NCBI GenBank assembly: GCA_948099385.1
Contig: CANUEZ040000167.1
Location: 1,508,001-1,572,000, forward strand
Length of the DNA: 64,000 nt
Origin: Fasciola hepatica
Lineage: Eukaryota; Platyhelminthes; Trematoda; Plagiorchiida; Fasciolidae
Reading direction: 5' to 3'
Shown here: one piece after another, positions 35,835-47,908 of the stretch
Numbering within the stretch: position 1 is the first letter of the stretch
Layout of the letters: every line of letters starts with the position of its first letter
Made by a program: the position numbers and the translations under genes
The notes under the pieces: generated by a model
Seen by the model: only the letters and a program-made list of their open reading frames with translations
What the model was told of the DNA's origin: nothing
The model's database searches: none

Positions 35835-38812
35835 CTGTCCTCTTGTTTTGAAATCTCAGAAGGAATGTAGTACAAACCCGTCTGAGAAACAATTTCCACA
35901 AAACACACAATTGAGCTTGATCAAATCAGTTCAGTTTATGATCAAGGCTCAACGTCATTGAGAAACGAGTAATAATGGGTACAACTTAGATACAATAATG
36001 CACATGAAAATCAACTTCGATCTCGGTCTTGGGTGCTGAAACTAGGCCGCAAAACCAGGGGAAATCATTCAGGTCACAATTATGATTGAGCTGGAGGAAT
36101 TCTCATTGTTTTTTTCGTTGCAGATCATAAAAAATGACGTCTAATGTTTAATCGGGCCAGTCTCCGTGTGTTTCGGTGCAGACCATCAGCTCGTAGCAGA
36201 GATCGATTGATGTCCGTCTAGTTTAGTCCAATGAAGTAGTGTTTACAAATCAAACTCTTCAAGAACTGCAAGGGGAATTTCTGATCAGTATGTCGGCCCC
36301 AACCATTTGATACGCTCGCAAACCTGAGTAGCGCGATACTATCCAAATTTGTGCTGAGGTCCTCTATAATCCAATTTTGGATCACGTGCATCGCTTTTGT
36401 CTGAAACGTGCACTGTGAAGAGATCATGCTCGTTTAGAATTTCCGGATTGTTTGCTGGACAATATGTAACCAAGGTCTCCAAATGTTCCTTGTGTTATTA
36501 CCACACAGTGAAAAATAGTCTCGTTCAGTGATGAATATTTTCTGTGAAAAGATAAGGGGAACAAACCTAGGGCAGTTTACCGTCTCAGAGAGATTTTGTA
36601 ATTCGATAGCAACCTATCTTTCGCACTTTTTTCCATCAAGGTTTTTGCGTTCTCTCTGAGTTTATCTTTCGAGATAGTCTCAAGACTGTGCGTCTGGTAA
36701 TAATACGCTGCACAATTATTGACTTCTAGAATGTCATGAACCTAACATGGTTTTTCAAAAGGCCACATCTTTGTCAACTTCCCAAGTACCATCACGCTTG
36801 AAAGCTTTACCTAAGAAGTAGAACAACACACGAGCGTATTGAGACGATCAATAAAATTAGTAGGTAGCCTGATACTTTGGCCGTATACTGGTGGATGAAG
36901 TTCAACTGATCATTGGCCTGTGTTTTTCTGCTTCATCTGGATTATGTGGTAGAACTGGTCCGTTAGATCGATTTTATAGGCTGAACTACCGGCGTTTTTT
37001 TATGAAATGACGTTTTTATAAGATGGCGGGTTTTTTCTTTGTTCTAAGCTGATTATCCAAGACTCATCGTTGAAAAAATTACCTGGATAGCGTACCACAA
37101 TGTTTGTACAAAATAGTGTCTTTTGGGACAATGGTATTTTGGAGCATGCTGACATTGTCTCTCACTGGTATTTTTTCTAGTGTTATTGTCGGGAATTGGT
37201 TTACTTGAATGAGGCTCGATCTCTCTGTCTTACAGAAAGCTTGTCACCTGATTTATAAATAATGTGGGGAATCACCAATACTAAAGCTGAACCGTATCTA
37301 CAAGTCCCAATCTGTACCATGACAACTAAACACATCACGGAGGTCAGATGTTTTCAAATAGGTGAGACCTGTTTGGCCATTTTCTTGTAGGCGTGAACAT
37401 GTGATGTACAACTTTTCAATCACCAGAACCCCAACGACATCCTTCATCGAGGAGCACGCACAGTTCGCACGTTTGTCGGTGGGCCATAGTACGAGTGTAC
37501 CTCAGTGGCAGTTTTGATTTTGCCGCGTTGCATCTGCGTCGATTTAAGAGCCCGTACCACTAACAGGATAACCTCGCTTTTCTTAATTCATCAACACACG
37601 TGAACCATAAGTTATTGTTCATCCACTTGTGTAACCCGTAGAGGTTCGAAATGTTTATCCTGACTAGCTCATTTAAAAAACCCGCGAACAGCAGACTTCA
37701 GTGAAGCATTATATGTCGTCCTTGTGTTCCCCGAATTGCCAAAGTGACGGTATGGATTTCAGAAGAGTAGCATATCCGTGTGTCGGCAAAGTCACCAAAA
37801 TCCAGTCTAATCACGGCCTTGTAATTTATTCACACCTGTATGAACGAGCTCCGCATGAAAAGCTGATAGGACCCTCTGTACCGTAAACTGTGGATCATTT
37901 CCCTTTGTTGGATAGCTGTGACTAAAATGAAAGACCGAATATGATCCACAATGTGAAGTTAATCCAAGTGGTTTCATGGGAGTTCTGCATAGAAACTGCA
38001 CATTGCTATCTCATTTTGGGCAAGCTACTTGCTCAGTTCACCAAATGTATCCCCTTGGCAAGGATGAAAGAGGAATCTTAGTGGGGCGACAGCTTTCAAT
38101 TATCCACAATTCACGCACAAACTAAGATTATCGTTCTGTTGTAGTTATAACTGCATGGAAATTTCATGGGGAAAGCATTGGTTCGAAGAAAATACTCTTT
38201 CGCATAACCTTGCTCAACCGTGACCACTGAGGTTACCAATAGATTAAAACCTTCTGGGAGCCAGTTTCATCGGCTTTCCATGGATGGCATCAGTCGCGTC
38301 GATAATCGATTCCATTTTGACCAGTTTATCAGTATTCACACAAGAAACCACCGGAAATCTTGCTAAGAGAATCAGCTGGAGACTTTTTGTGCTCACCGTT
38401 GATGCTGTCAGCTAGTAACCCCTGAAAATGTTCTCTGTGATAATTCTGACCTGGCCCAATCAACAAAATGTCCACATTGGTGTTCACTTTTGCTCAAAAG
38501 TAACTAATGTAGTTCTCGAAGAATCGTTTTATTCCCGAGATATTACCCACGTAGCTGAAACTTCGCAGCTTACATTTATCAATAATTATATCGGAGAAAT
38601 TTCTCTCACAGCAACCAGCAACTCTCTTCGTTCTACAATGGATATTTTTACGGGAAACACGACGCCTTGCACACCTAGCCTCTGTCCACCCAACGTCGTC
38701 AGAATAGTTTTTTCATCTTTTCATTCACTTCCTGTTTTTTAAATACGAGTGGTACAATACTTCAGGAAGAGGGTCGCTGCCAATTAGATGCTGTCAATTG
38801 TGAAGTAACCGG

Positions 38813-38893
38813 CGCGCAACCAGGATTTCAACCTCAGGGCAGAAAGGTTGAAAGTCCACGGTGATGACCGTCTGACCACCGTCGGTGTACCAA
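38813..38893 (-). repeat. tRNA-like / SINE-like fragment
   Basis: On the minus strand it reads ACGGTGGTCAGACGGTCATC, then GCCCTGAGGTTGAAATCCTG, which contains a degraded B box (GGTTGAAATCC). An A-box-like GTGGTCAGACGG lies about 45 bases upstream, near normal tRNA spacing. No convincing cloverleaf forms. Confidence 0.3.
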
Positions 38894-41059
38894 TTTATCC
38901 CTTCTGAGACTTAGCATAACTCTTCAACAATGGGGAAGGTGTTCGCCCTTGTGCCAATAAAACCATAATCATCGTTTTCATCACTCTTGACCGAATTATT
39001 CTTTTATTTTCAACAGCTGAAGTATACCTGAATTTTTAGAATGTATCGACGAAACGAGCAGCCGGAATGTTGAAAATAACGAAAACTTTCACCAGCATTT
39101 TTCGCATCAAAAGTGCATTTTCATTGTCTACATCGTCACATCTCTGCATGCCATCGGTAAAGTCAGCGGATATATCAAAATGTCCGCTTGATCTCATTCA
39201 GCTGTTTCCTGCTAGTCTCTTTGGGAAGTCAAAAAAGAGACTAGACCCGTGAATAAAGCCAGAACTGTTGCTGTGTATTCCTGGAGTAGGGATTGTTCAT
39301 TACAGAATATTCACTTGCATTGTTCGCATCTGACTGTTTGTATCGCGATGGAACCATTGAGAAAGCAGCTGCCCATTAGGTGGGAGATCTCCGGCTCGTG
39401 GCGTGAAATTTAGAAGGCGAGGGATTCACGTGAGTTTTCAATAAAGACCTCGTTTATGATTAGTGGTATGCTCCAGTTATGCAGAATGCAGTAATGTCCA
39501 GTCCCTCATGCCATATTTAGAAAACTTGGCCACAGCTGCCATGGCTACGTAATTTACAGCTATTCATTTTCTTGTCTGTTCGGAAATTAGGAAATACTGA
39601 TGGGACCTTCTTCAATGTACAGTGTTTCTTCTGTGTAGAACTCTAACGTCTATTGAGCAACGAGGTTTCTGTCGTCATGGTAAAAAAAGGAAACGGCAGT
39701 TGAAAAACCAACCTACATGTAAGCAGCGCTTACGTCAAAATTGATTTATTGCCAACAAAACATGGTGATGTATTGAGTACTTTACTATGTAACTTTAATG
39801 GCAACGCATTTCAAGGACTCTTAATGCACTTATCTAGCGGACGTGACTATAAAAAGGAGGAAGTAATGGAAGTAGAAAATGTCATTGTTTTATAATCCCA
39901 AATCCTTTCTTTCACTAAGTTGCATCGACCAGTTAAGTTATTTTTCACACAAAACGTGTACACTTGAATACTTACCTTTCATGGACATCTGTGGGCTTTG
40001 TCACGTGTCATTCAGCCAAGTGGCAATCAATTTGTCGAAAGACTTTCCACTATATCAATAAATCGAACCAATAGGGTTTGATAATTGCGCCTGATTTCGT
40101 CTATTTGTTTTGAGATCACAAACACATGAGACCCGAAGTGACTCCGTCAGTACCTGCATTCTACTACACTCCGCATTTTTTGAATAAGTACAAGAACCCT
40201 CACCTATTTCATGCTCACACTTTCCTTCGTCTCGGAAATTCTCCGGAGCCCTCTAGATCTTTGGCTTGGATACCCGAATACCGCTCATATCCACTCGCTC
40301 CTGGCAATGGGTTTGTGGACGAATAACAGATCCAATTACCATTGTGCTGCGGTTGAACGAAGTTAGTTTGGGAAGCCACATTTAACGGGTAGAATGAACA
40401 CAATCACAATGCTTTCGGTTATTTTGAACAAAGCATTTGTCACTGCTTGTGGTTTGAGATGCAATAGATGTCTAAAGTGGACCCGAGAACATGTGTATAG
40501 GAAGCTCAGAACATGACCTATCAGAACAATTGCCGAATGGAATGTGCTTCCGGACGCAAAATGTAGAATTCCAATCTTGTCATGGGTCGCCTCATTCTTG
40601 TTCACTCATTATTTGACAGACGCATTTCCGTTTCGGAATTGACGATAGATTTTGACATTCCGATAAATTGTTTCCTCTGATTTTGAGATTGCTGAAAACC
40701 AGGCTGGTAAAGTTTACCACTAAGAACAAATCCAGTGTTTTTATTTTGTCCATGCACAAAATGTCTGTGCACAGAATTAGAGAATGTCAACACTGCCGTG
40801 TGTGAACGTGACATCACACAAACCGGATTCACAGGTATTCTGACGAGATTTTCTTGTGCCAATGCCAATGCTAGTGTGATTTTCCTTTAAATACTTTGGT
40901 TTCGTGCATACAGATAGCAAGAAACTACATGAAAAATCTCGGACCTCGCGTACTAAAGAGGACTTACGATTTATAGCCAAATGATAAACCGACTCGGTGA
41001 GAGTGTGCGAGCATGATACCCTCAGAAGAATTACAAAATGTATACCATTTTAGGACTGA

Positions 41060-42151
41060 TTTGCGAAATCATCACATGGATTTGAGAAACTAAAAGTTTA
41101 ACTTGAGAATCGAACCCAACGGTCGGTTTTCGCATCCGTAAAGTGCATTTCATGAGACAACTGGCCACATGCCTCTGTGGTCGACCATTGTCCGTTGTGA
41201 CCGCCAATCTTAACATGATCTTCCCGTGCAAAAAGGTCACAAACCTCAGCCGTGCTATCTGCCACGTTCACGGACGGACGTCAATCCGGTGAATCTGTTG
41301 AGTCGTGTGATCTGAGTCCGAAAACCAAACTGTCCTCAATCCATCGATGGAACAGACGGCGCATTGGGTGAGACGCCTTTGAGCTAGCGAGAACATTTCG
41401 ATTTCTTGTGGATGAAATTGTGGTACTGGTCTGAGAATAACATCTGCATTCGATTCATAGACATGATGCACAAGTGAAAATATATAAATTACGTTAACTC
41501 ATGAAATAGCTTGGCACTCCGTCGTGTTGGATAGTAGTTGACCAGGTTTTTAATTCCCATCCTGAAAAATAATTCTTTTGAAACGTGTTTATTGTAGGCA
41601 TACGTGTAAAGAATGTGCAACATGCTTGAGTTCATGTTATCAATATAATGTAGCATCCATGTTCCCCGTATACATATATACATGTATCCTGAGAATGAAC
41701 AAGAAAGAATATATCAAACTAAATGTAACCTACAGAATCTCACGTCGAAAGCTAAAAATCCTTGTACCACTTCACGTGAAGAACTATATTTTTAACTCTC
41801 AGTAAGTACATTCTATTAGAATAAATAGAATCCCCCTATATTCACTTTTCCTGATGAGAACTGCAGAAAATGGAGTACGGAGTAAATCGAAAGTGGTGAA
41901 ATATTCTGAGGAAAATGTTGATGTCTTTGATCATCTTTGATGGTCGAGAGTAGTACATTGTCTTTAAGCTCGTTACCACAGCTAAACTATTGTGATCATA
42001 TGTGGTTCACTACTCCAAGTTTCAGGGTCTGGTTTTTGGCTATCCCCAAAAGCATCGTGGGACTTTGAGGCTATGAGGTATATACCTTCCACTGTGCTCA
42101 TGAACAAGCATGTCTTAAAAAAACCAATAAGGTGCCCATTCACTTGCAGTT
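41060..42151 (-). repeat. 1.09-kb repeat, left arm of large inverted repeat
   Basis: The reverse complement matches 43866-44957 base for base along its whole length at roughly 97% identity with no net length change: paired positions sum to 86017 throughout, although small compensating indels exist near 41240. Differences are scattered substitutions. On the minus strand the outer end carries ATGTGGCCAGTTGTC and GGTTCGATTCTC, which resemble pol III A and B boxes. Open frames (75, 67, 64 residues) are short and not recognised. Similarity stops abruptly at both ends. Confidence 0.93.
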
Positions 42152-43865
42152 GACTACAGTCATAAATGTTCGGGTTGTTCCCATTCAAGTCAACTAGTGG
42201 CGCTGAAATCGTTACGAAACATGCAGTTGTTATGATTTATTGTTGCATTAGCTCTGAGTTCGGAAGTATGGTGAATAAATGCATTCGTTACATTGGTCTC
42301 GTTCCTAAAGCACTGAGTATCCTTCATCCCATCGGCCAGTACTAAAAGAAGCCAAATGCCGTAAAGATTTCACATTTTGCATAACCTTATCACTGACCGT
42401 CAAATTGAAGTTCATTCAAAATGGTTTTGCTGTACAATAAACGGACATGAAGCACTAACAACTCGTGTCTGGTGCTCCCGAGTGCAGGTTGGTCGGATGA
42501 CCTGAGGTTTGTGCGTGAAACGTGGAGTCCAAAGGACGGTCAACCAAACAAAGATTAACTACTGTGTTCCTCCAAAGATACGACCAAATCTCATATTGTT
42601 TTTTATCCAAAAAACGTACTCAGGTTTTTTTTCGAGGATGTCTTTTAATTCTGCGGCTAAAAATCCAGAAAGACAAAACGAAGTCTCATTTTTGTCGCGC
42701 AAAACGAAACAATTTTGAATAGCAACTCGTTTATAGTAATGAAAGTTCCAGTAGTTTTTTTGTTGTTTTTAGTCAAATGCAATCATTTCGTCCTCTTCTG
42801 TGGTGCATCTTGAATTATGAAACCCCGAACATCAGACTGCATTTCTTTAAATTCATGTCTTGGAGAACCACGAACCGCAGTCTCTCATGTTTGGCACTAG
42901 AACTTTCCTCAAATTAATACTCTTCGTCCAGGTACCCATCTTGTAGTGTTTTGGCAATGCAGCTGTCGGTAGTCCTATTCCATGAATTCTTCACTAAATT
43001 CACGACTTCTTGAGGCTTAGGTCTGATAAAGTTTTCACACTGTCATCTCCACACTTTATGGTCGAAATGCTCGTTTACCTCCATTTGCATATAATCACGG
43101 GATGAATTCCTATAGTAAGAGATTGGATTTGAGCAAGGAGTAGTTCAGCATGCAATAACGAAGCCTACTACAACGACCGTGGTTTCCCATGGTAATTAAA
43201 GCTTCGTTACTGCATGGTGAGTTATTTGTTATTCCCTAGACGGATTGCATGTGAAAGATGTACTTTGTTGGTTCGGTGTCTGTGGCAAATTTAGTTCTTA
43301 TTGCTAGAAAGTCCGGAGAAATGGGTCATATTGGGATGTGAGGTCTCATCCTGGCACACCTTCCGCGGATGCATCTTTGACTCCGTCTTATTTTCGGAGC
43401 AAGGGTTCAATTAAAAATGTCCTAAGCAGCCATGGTAAAGTTTGTTTTTGGAGAAACACAGTTTTTACAATGAAGAGCTACCGTTATTTCAATGGTAACC
43501 GAATCGAGCACATTGTTTCCCAGTGCTACTCGGAATCCAAGAGACACCGTACAAAAATGTACACATTATTCATCGGATCGTCTTGTGCGGAACTTTTACT
43601 ATCGACATAATCATGCTGAGCACATAATTGCGTGTTTATTAGTTGAAGGAATGCTGCCACTATGGCATGAACCTTTCCCTAATGGGTACTGTTGACTCGT
43701 AGACTTCACTTCTAGCGTTTGCAAGCCTAAACGCTTTTTATGCAAATAGTTTTCCCATCCAAACTGCCTCCTCATTAAAGTTGACAAACATAAAGACAAG
43801 TAATCATATATCTGATAATGCTCCGTGCCACAAGAAGCTGGGGCATGTATTCGTAGGAAGTCGCC
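42152..43865. other. Spacer between the inverted repeats
   Basis: About 1.7 kb with no transposase or other recognised protein. A SINE-like 3' fragment is at 42491-42558. A 90-residue frame at 43338-43610 has no recognisable domain. Confidence 0.55.
42491..42558 (+). repeat. SINE-like 3' fragment
   Basis: GGTCGGATGACCTGAGGTTT, GTGCGTGAAACGTGGAGTCC, AAAGGA and CAAACAAAGATTAA match, in order, the 3' half of the minus-strand SINE at 57967-58171. The tRNA-like head is absent. Confidence 0.75.
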
Positions 43866-44957
43866 AGTTGCAAGTGAATGAGCACCTTATTGGTTTTTTT
43901 AAGACATGCTTGTTCATGAGCACAGTGGAAGGTATATACCTCATAGCCTCAAAGTCCCACGATGCTTTTGGGGATATCCAAAAACCAGACCCTGAAACTT
44001 GGAGTAGTGAAACACATATGATCACAATATTTCAGCTGTGGTAACGAGCTTAAAGACAATGTACTACTCTCGACCATCAAAGATGATCAAAGACATCAAC
44101 ATTTTCCTCAGAATGTTTCACCACTTTCGATTTACTCTGTACTCCATTTTCTGCAGTTCTCATCAGGAAAAGTGAATATAGGGGGATTCTATTTATTCTA
44201 ATAGAATGTACTTACTGAGAGTTAAAAATATAGTTCTTCACGTGAAGTGGTACAAGGATTTTTAGCTTTCGACGTGAGATTCTGTAGGTTACATTTAGTT
44301 TGATATATTCTTTCTTGTTCATTCTCAGGATACATGTATATATGTATACGGGGAACATGGATGCTACATTATATTGATAACATGAACTCAAGCATGTTGC
44401 ACATTCTTTACACGTATGCCTACAATAAACACGTTTCAAAAGAATTATTTTTCAGGATGGGAATTAAAAACCTGGTCAACTACTATCCAACACGACGGAG
44501 TGCCAAGCTATTTCATGAGTTAACGTAATTTATATATTTTCACTTGTGCATCATGTCTATGAATCGAATGCAGATGTTATTCTCAGACCAGTACCACAAT
44601 TTCATCCACAAGAAATCGGAATGTTCTCGCTAGCTCAAAGGCGTCTCACCCAATGCGCCGTCTGTTCCATCGATGGATTGAGGACAGTTTGGTTTTCGGA
44701 CTCAGATCACACGACTCAACAGATTCACCGGATTGACGTCCGTCCGTGAACGCAACAGATCGCACGGCTGAGGTTTGTGCCTTTTTGCACGGGAAGATCG
44801 TGTTGAGATTGGCGGTCACAACGGACAATGGTCGACCACAGAGGCATGTGGCCAGTTGTCTCATGAAATGCACTTTACGGATGCGAAAACCAACCGGTGG
44901 GTTCGATTCTCAAGTTAAACTTTCAGTTTCCCAAATCCATGTGATAGTTTTGCAAAT
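43866..44957 (+). repeat. 1.09-kb repeat, right arm of large inverted repeat
   Basis: Partner of 41060-42151 in opposite orientation. The outer end is followed by two tandem-like units, GATAGTTTTGCAAATGTGAA and GATAATTTTGCAAATCAAGG; only the first has a counterpart in the left arm. Such a short tandem tail would fit a retroposed element whose 3' end faces outward. No coding function is seen: the same short frames occur as in the left arm. Confidence 0.93.
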
Positions 44958-47106
44958 GTGAAGGATAATTTTGCAAATCAAGGTGTTAGTTTTTAAATTA
45001 GTCCAGTAATATTATAGGAATGTTTTATTGCATGCTTTTTCTTAGGAGCGCATTCAAACCGGTTGGCGCAAACGATAACACTATGTGAAGTCAGACGTAG
45101 TCGGAAGCGAGACGATGAATGCAACTCTAGATCGTATCCCATGCGATTGATTAACAACCATGAGCTCCGGCATGTGCGGACAGCAACGCGTGTGTCCGTG
45201 GCTATGAGTGTGTTTGTGTGTCTGTCTCTTGGTCTATCAGTCCGTATGAGGTAGCCATGTGCCGTTGCTGAAAACACGCCGTTTCAGCACAAATCTGGAC
45301 TAGTGGATGCTGATAACGATCCAGTGAAGTTTTAAAATCAAGTTTTGCGCTGTGTGACTTGCAACGAGTTGTCAATGTTATTCGCAAATCGACCAGATCG
45401 CCGTGACAACATTTGATGGACCTTTGCCATGCTATATCCACGGATTTTTTTCTTTTTGTAGTCTCTGGTGATCGTTTAACAGTCACTGTCGGTCATATAG
45501 CGATCACAGCCTGGAGTAGAGTAGCCGAAACCTTTCTGACACACCAATACCATACATGGTTACCCCCAACTGAGTTTTTGCTCCCATTGTCGGGCTTGGT
45601 AGCCTTGTGGGAGCCATATGTGTGGCCCTTGCAGATTTGATATTCATCACTTTTCAAGTCACCAGGTGAATAAACACTTTACCATCTGCCGAATTCTCAG
45701 TGGATGAGACTGAGATGAGCAACCTAAGCGAACAATTGAATACACATTTCCGTTGCAAGCGGAAGACAGTCAGAGATGAAAAGCCACAGAAGAGTTGTTC
45801 TGTATGCAAGGAAACGTGACGATTCAGAATGTCTTTCTTACAATCTTGAGATTAACATCAAAACCTGCAGAGCTATTGCTAAATGGGACAAAAAGTCTAG
45901 ACTCAAAAGAAGATTCGCAAAACGTAAATTTTTCGGTGGATTTCCTGACGGAACTGTGCTCATTGGTAGAACAGAATCCTACAGTCATATTTAGAGTGTA
46001 GTAAAGAAGAAATAGAACTGGTTCATCCGAATCTATCGACCAGTTTATCTTCTATTGATCGTCTTCTCTGTGATTATGGTTACACCATGGAGAAATCAAA
46101 TTTTCATCTGATCAACGAAACAGGACTGCAGTCAAATAGCGACAAGCTCAGTATGCGATTTGGTTCCAGGAACATAGGAGCTTTGTCTTACGTTTTTACA
46201 CAGACGAAACCAATTGCAACGCACGATGCTGGCCAAAACGAGGGGATAAACGACGGACAAACGGTGCATCGGGATTTTAGCATCAAACAAAGGTAAAGAC
46301 CACAATTTCATTGCTTGCTGTTCTGCAATGGGGTATCCTATGTTATAAATGCCACTCCAAAATCGACACTGTCATTTTCAAAAGCTTTCCGGGAAAGTGT
46401 TCTTCAAAAGGAGCAACCGAACAACCAAACATTGGTACCTTATTTCCGTTCGATGATGTTCCAGTTTACCGACAAGAGTGTGAAGTAGTGATGGCAACCG
46501 AACATACTGTTTGATTTCTTTCTCTCCATAGTTTAGAGGATCTGTCACATCACTTCTACAAGAAATGGGGCTTTTGATTTACAGCGTTCCGGAAGGTCAA
46601 ACAATCAGAGAACATGAATTCAAGATAACTAAGTGTTTATTGCTCGGTGACATATGACTCACCATTTCTTCGATGCACTCCGAACTGATGAGGGTTCTGA
46701 TACATTGTTATATATTCGGGATGTTGGCACAGTTATACGGACAAACAATGGATCGGATTTCGTCCGCTTCGTGTGGTACATTTGGCAGAGACAGTTATAC
46801 TTTTATTGAACCTTCGAAAAAATATTTCAGTTTATGAACCTGATTTTATCTGACGTTTAATATGATATTGTTTAATAAATAAAATACTTGGAAGTTTTCC
46901 TTTATAGTCCCTGCATATCCAAGTTTGTGACTCACACAAAGCTACCAAGCCTCGTAACTGAGAACGAAAACTCAAACCTGAGACGAGCTTGCGCACTATG
47001 TGTGTATGTTGGAATGGTTTGGTTACCGCGATCTAAGTTGTGGTCGCTGAATAACCGACAGTGGCCAGTTATCGATCGCTAATAGCTACTGAATGACAAA
47101 GAAATC

Positions 47107-47304
47107 TGTAGTGGCCGGTGCCATACATACCTGGTTAAATACGAACGAAAATATACTTTATGATAAGGCGACACCAATTCAAGTGAACTGGTTCCCAAGC
47201 AGAACCATGTGTGGCACCATGAAAGCGAACCAAACAGGGGAACTGATCTCTAGTTGTCTCCTCACCTAATCGTCCCAGAAGTGTTATCTTCGGACTGACT
47301 AACA
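47107..47304 (-). repeat. Possible LTR of an LTR retrotransposon
   Basis: On the minus strand a purine-rich GGCGGGGGGA is followed by TGTTAGTCAGTCCGAAG. About 190 bp later the segment ends in CACCGGCCACTACA, giving TG...CA ends with a short imperfect inverted repeat (TGTTAGT / ACTACA). This is the layout of a polypurine tract followed by a 3' LTR. No integrase or RT is readable upstream and no second LTR copy was found in the window, so this is tentative. Immediate flanks show no target-site duplication, as expected if internal sequence adjoins one side. Confidence 0.35.
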
Positions 47305-47896
47305 TCCCCCCGCCTGTGCAACGACGAACAACCCACACGCAAAGAACAATCAAACATGAACCCTCAAGATTGTTAACAGTTGTGACCTTTTGAAGAACTG
47401 CCATAATCCACAACACCCCGTCAACATGCACGTAAAAACATTATGCAACACGTGGTTCTGGGAATGAAATTAGGGCTTTGTTTACCTCGGGTAATCCAGT
47501 GCTAAAATGCTGATGTCTTGACCCGCACTTAAGTTATCCACTTCACTGATGCAATTCAAAACACCAATCCTTGATTGAGTAAATTTATCAGATCGCACCA
47601 CTTTGTTAAACAGCATCGTTTGCTTCGAAAATACATTGCTTGGTTGTTTCGCGTGAACACGTGGAAATGTTTTCCCCGTGTGTAACGTTATACAATGTTT
47701 ATAAAATTTTACACCAAACCGGATTAAAGAACATTGGTGGTGCTAAAATTGCGGGAAACCGGAGGAGTGGTAAAGAAATATAAGATTCTCTTTCAGTTTT
47801 ATGATCTTCGTTTTGCTAACTTTTGTTTCTGTGGTCCTTTCGCGTACGAATAAAATTTTCCACGTGCCAATGCTGATGTATAGAAAACAAAACGAC

Positions 47897-47908
47897 GGGG
47901 GGGGGGGG
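47897..47908. repeat. (G)12 homopolymer
   Basis: Twelve consecutive G. It generates a short polyproline frame on the minus strand that is not a gene. Confidence 0.9.

Noticed and set aside
41060..44957. DNA transposon with long terminal inverted repeats
   Set aside because: The spacer has no transposase, and no target-site duplication could be identified at the outer ends; kept only as an inverted repeat.
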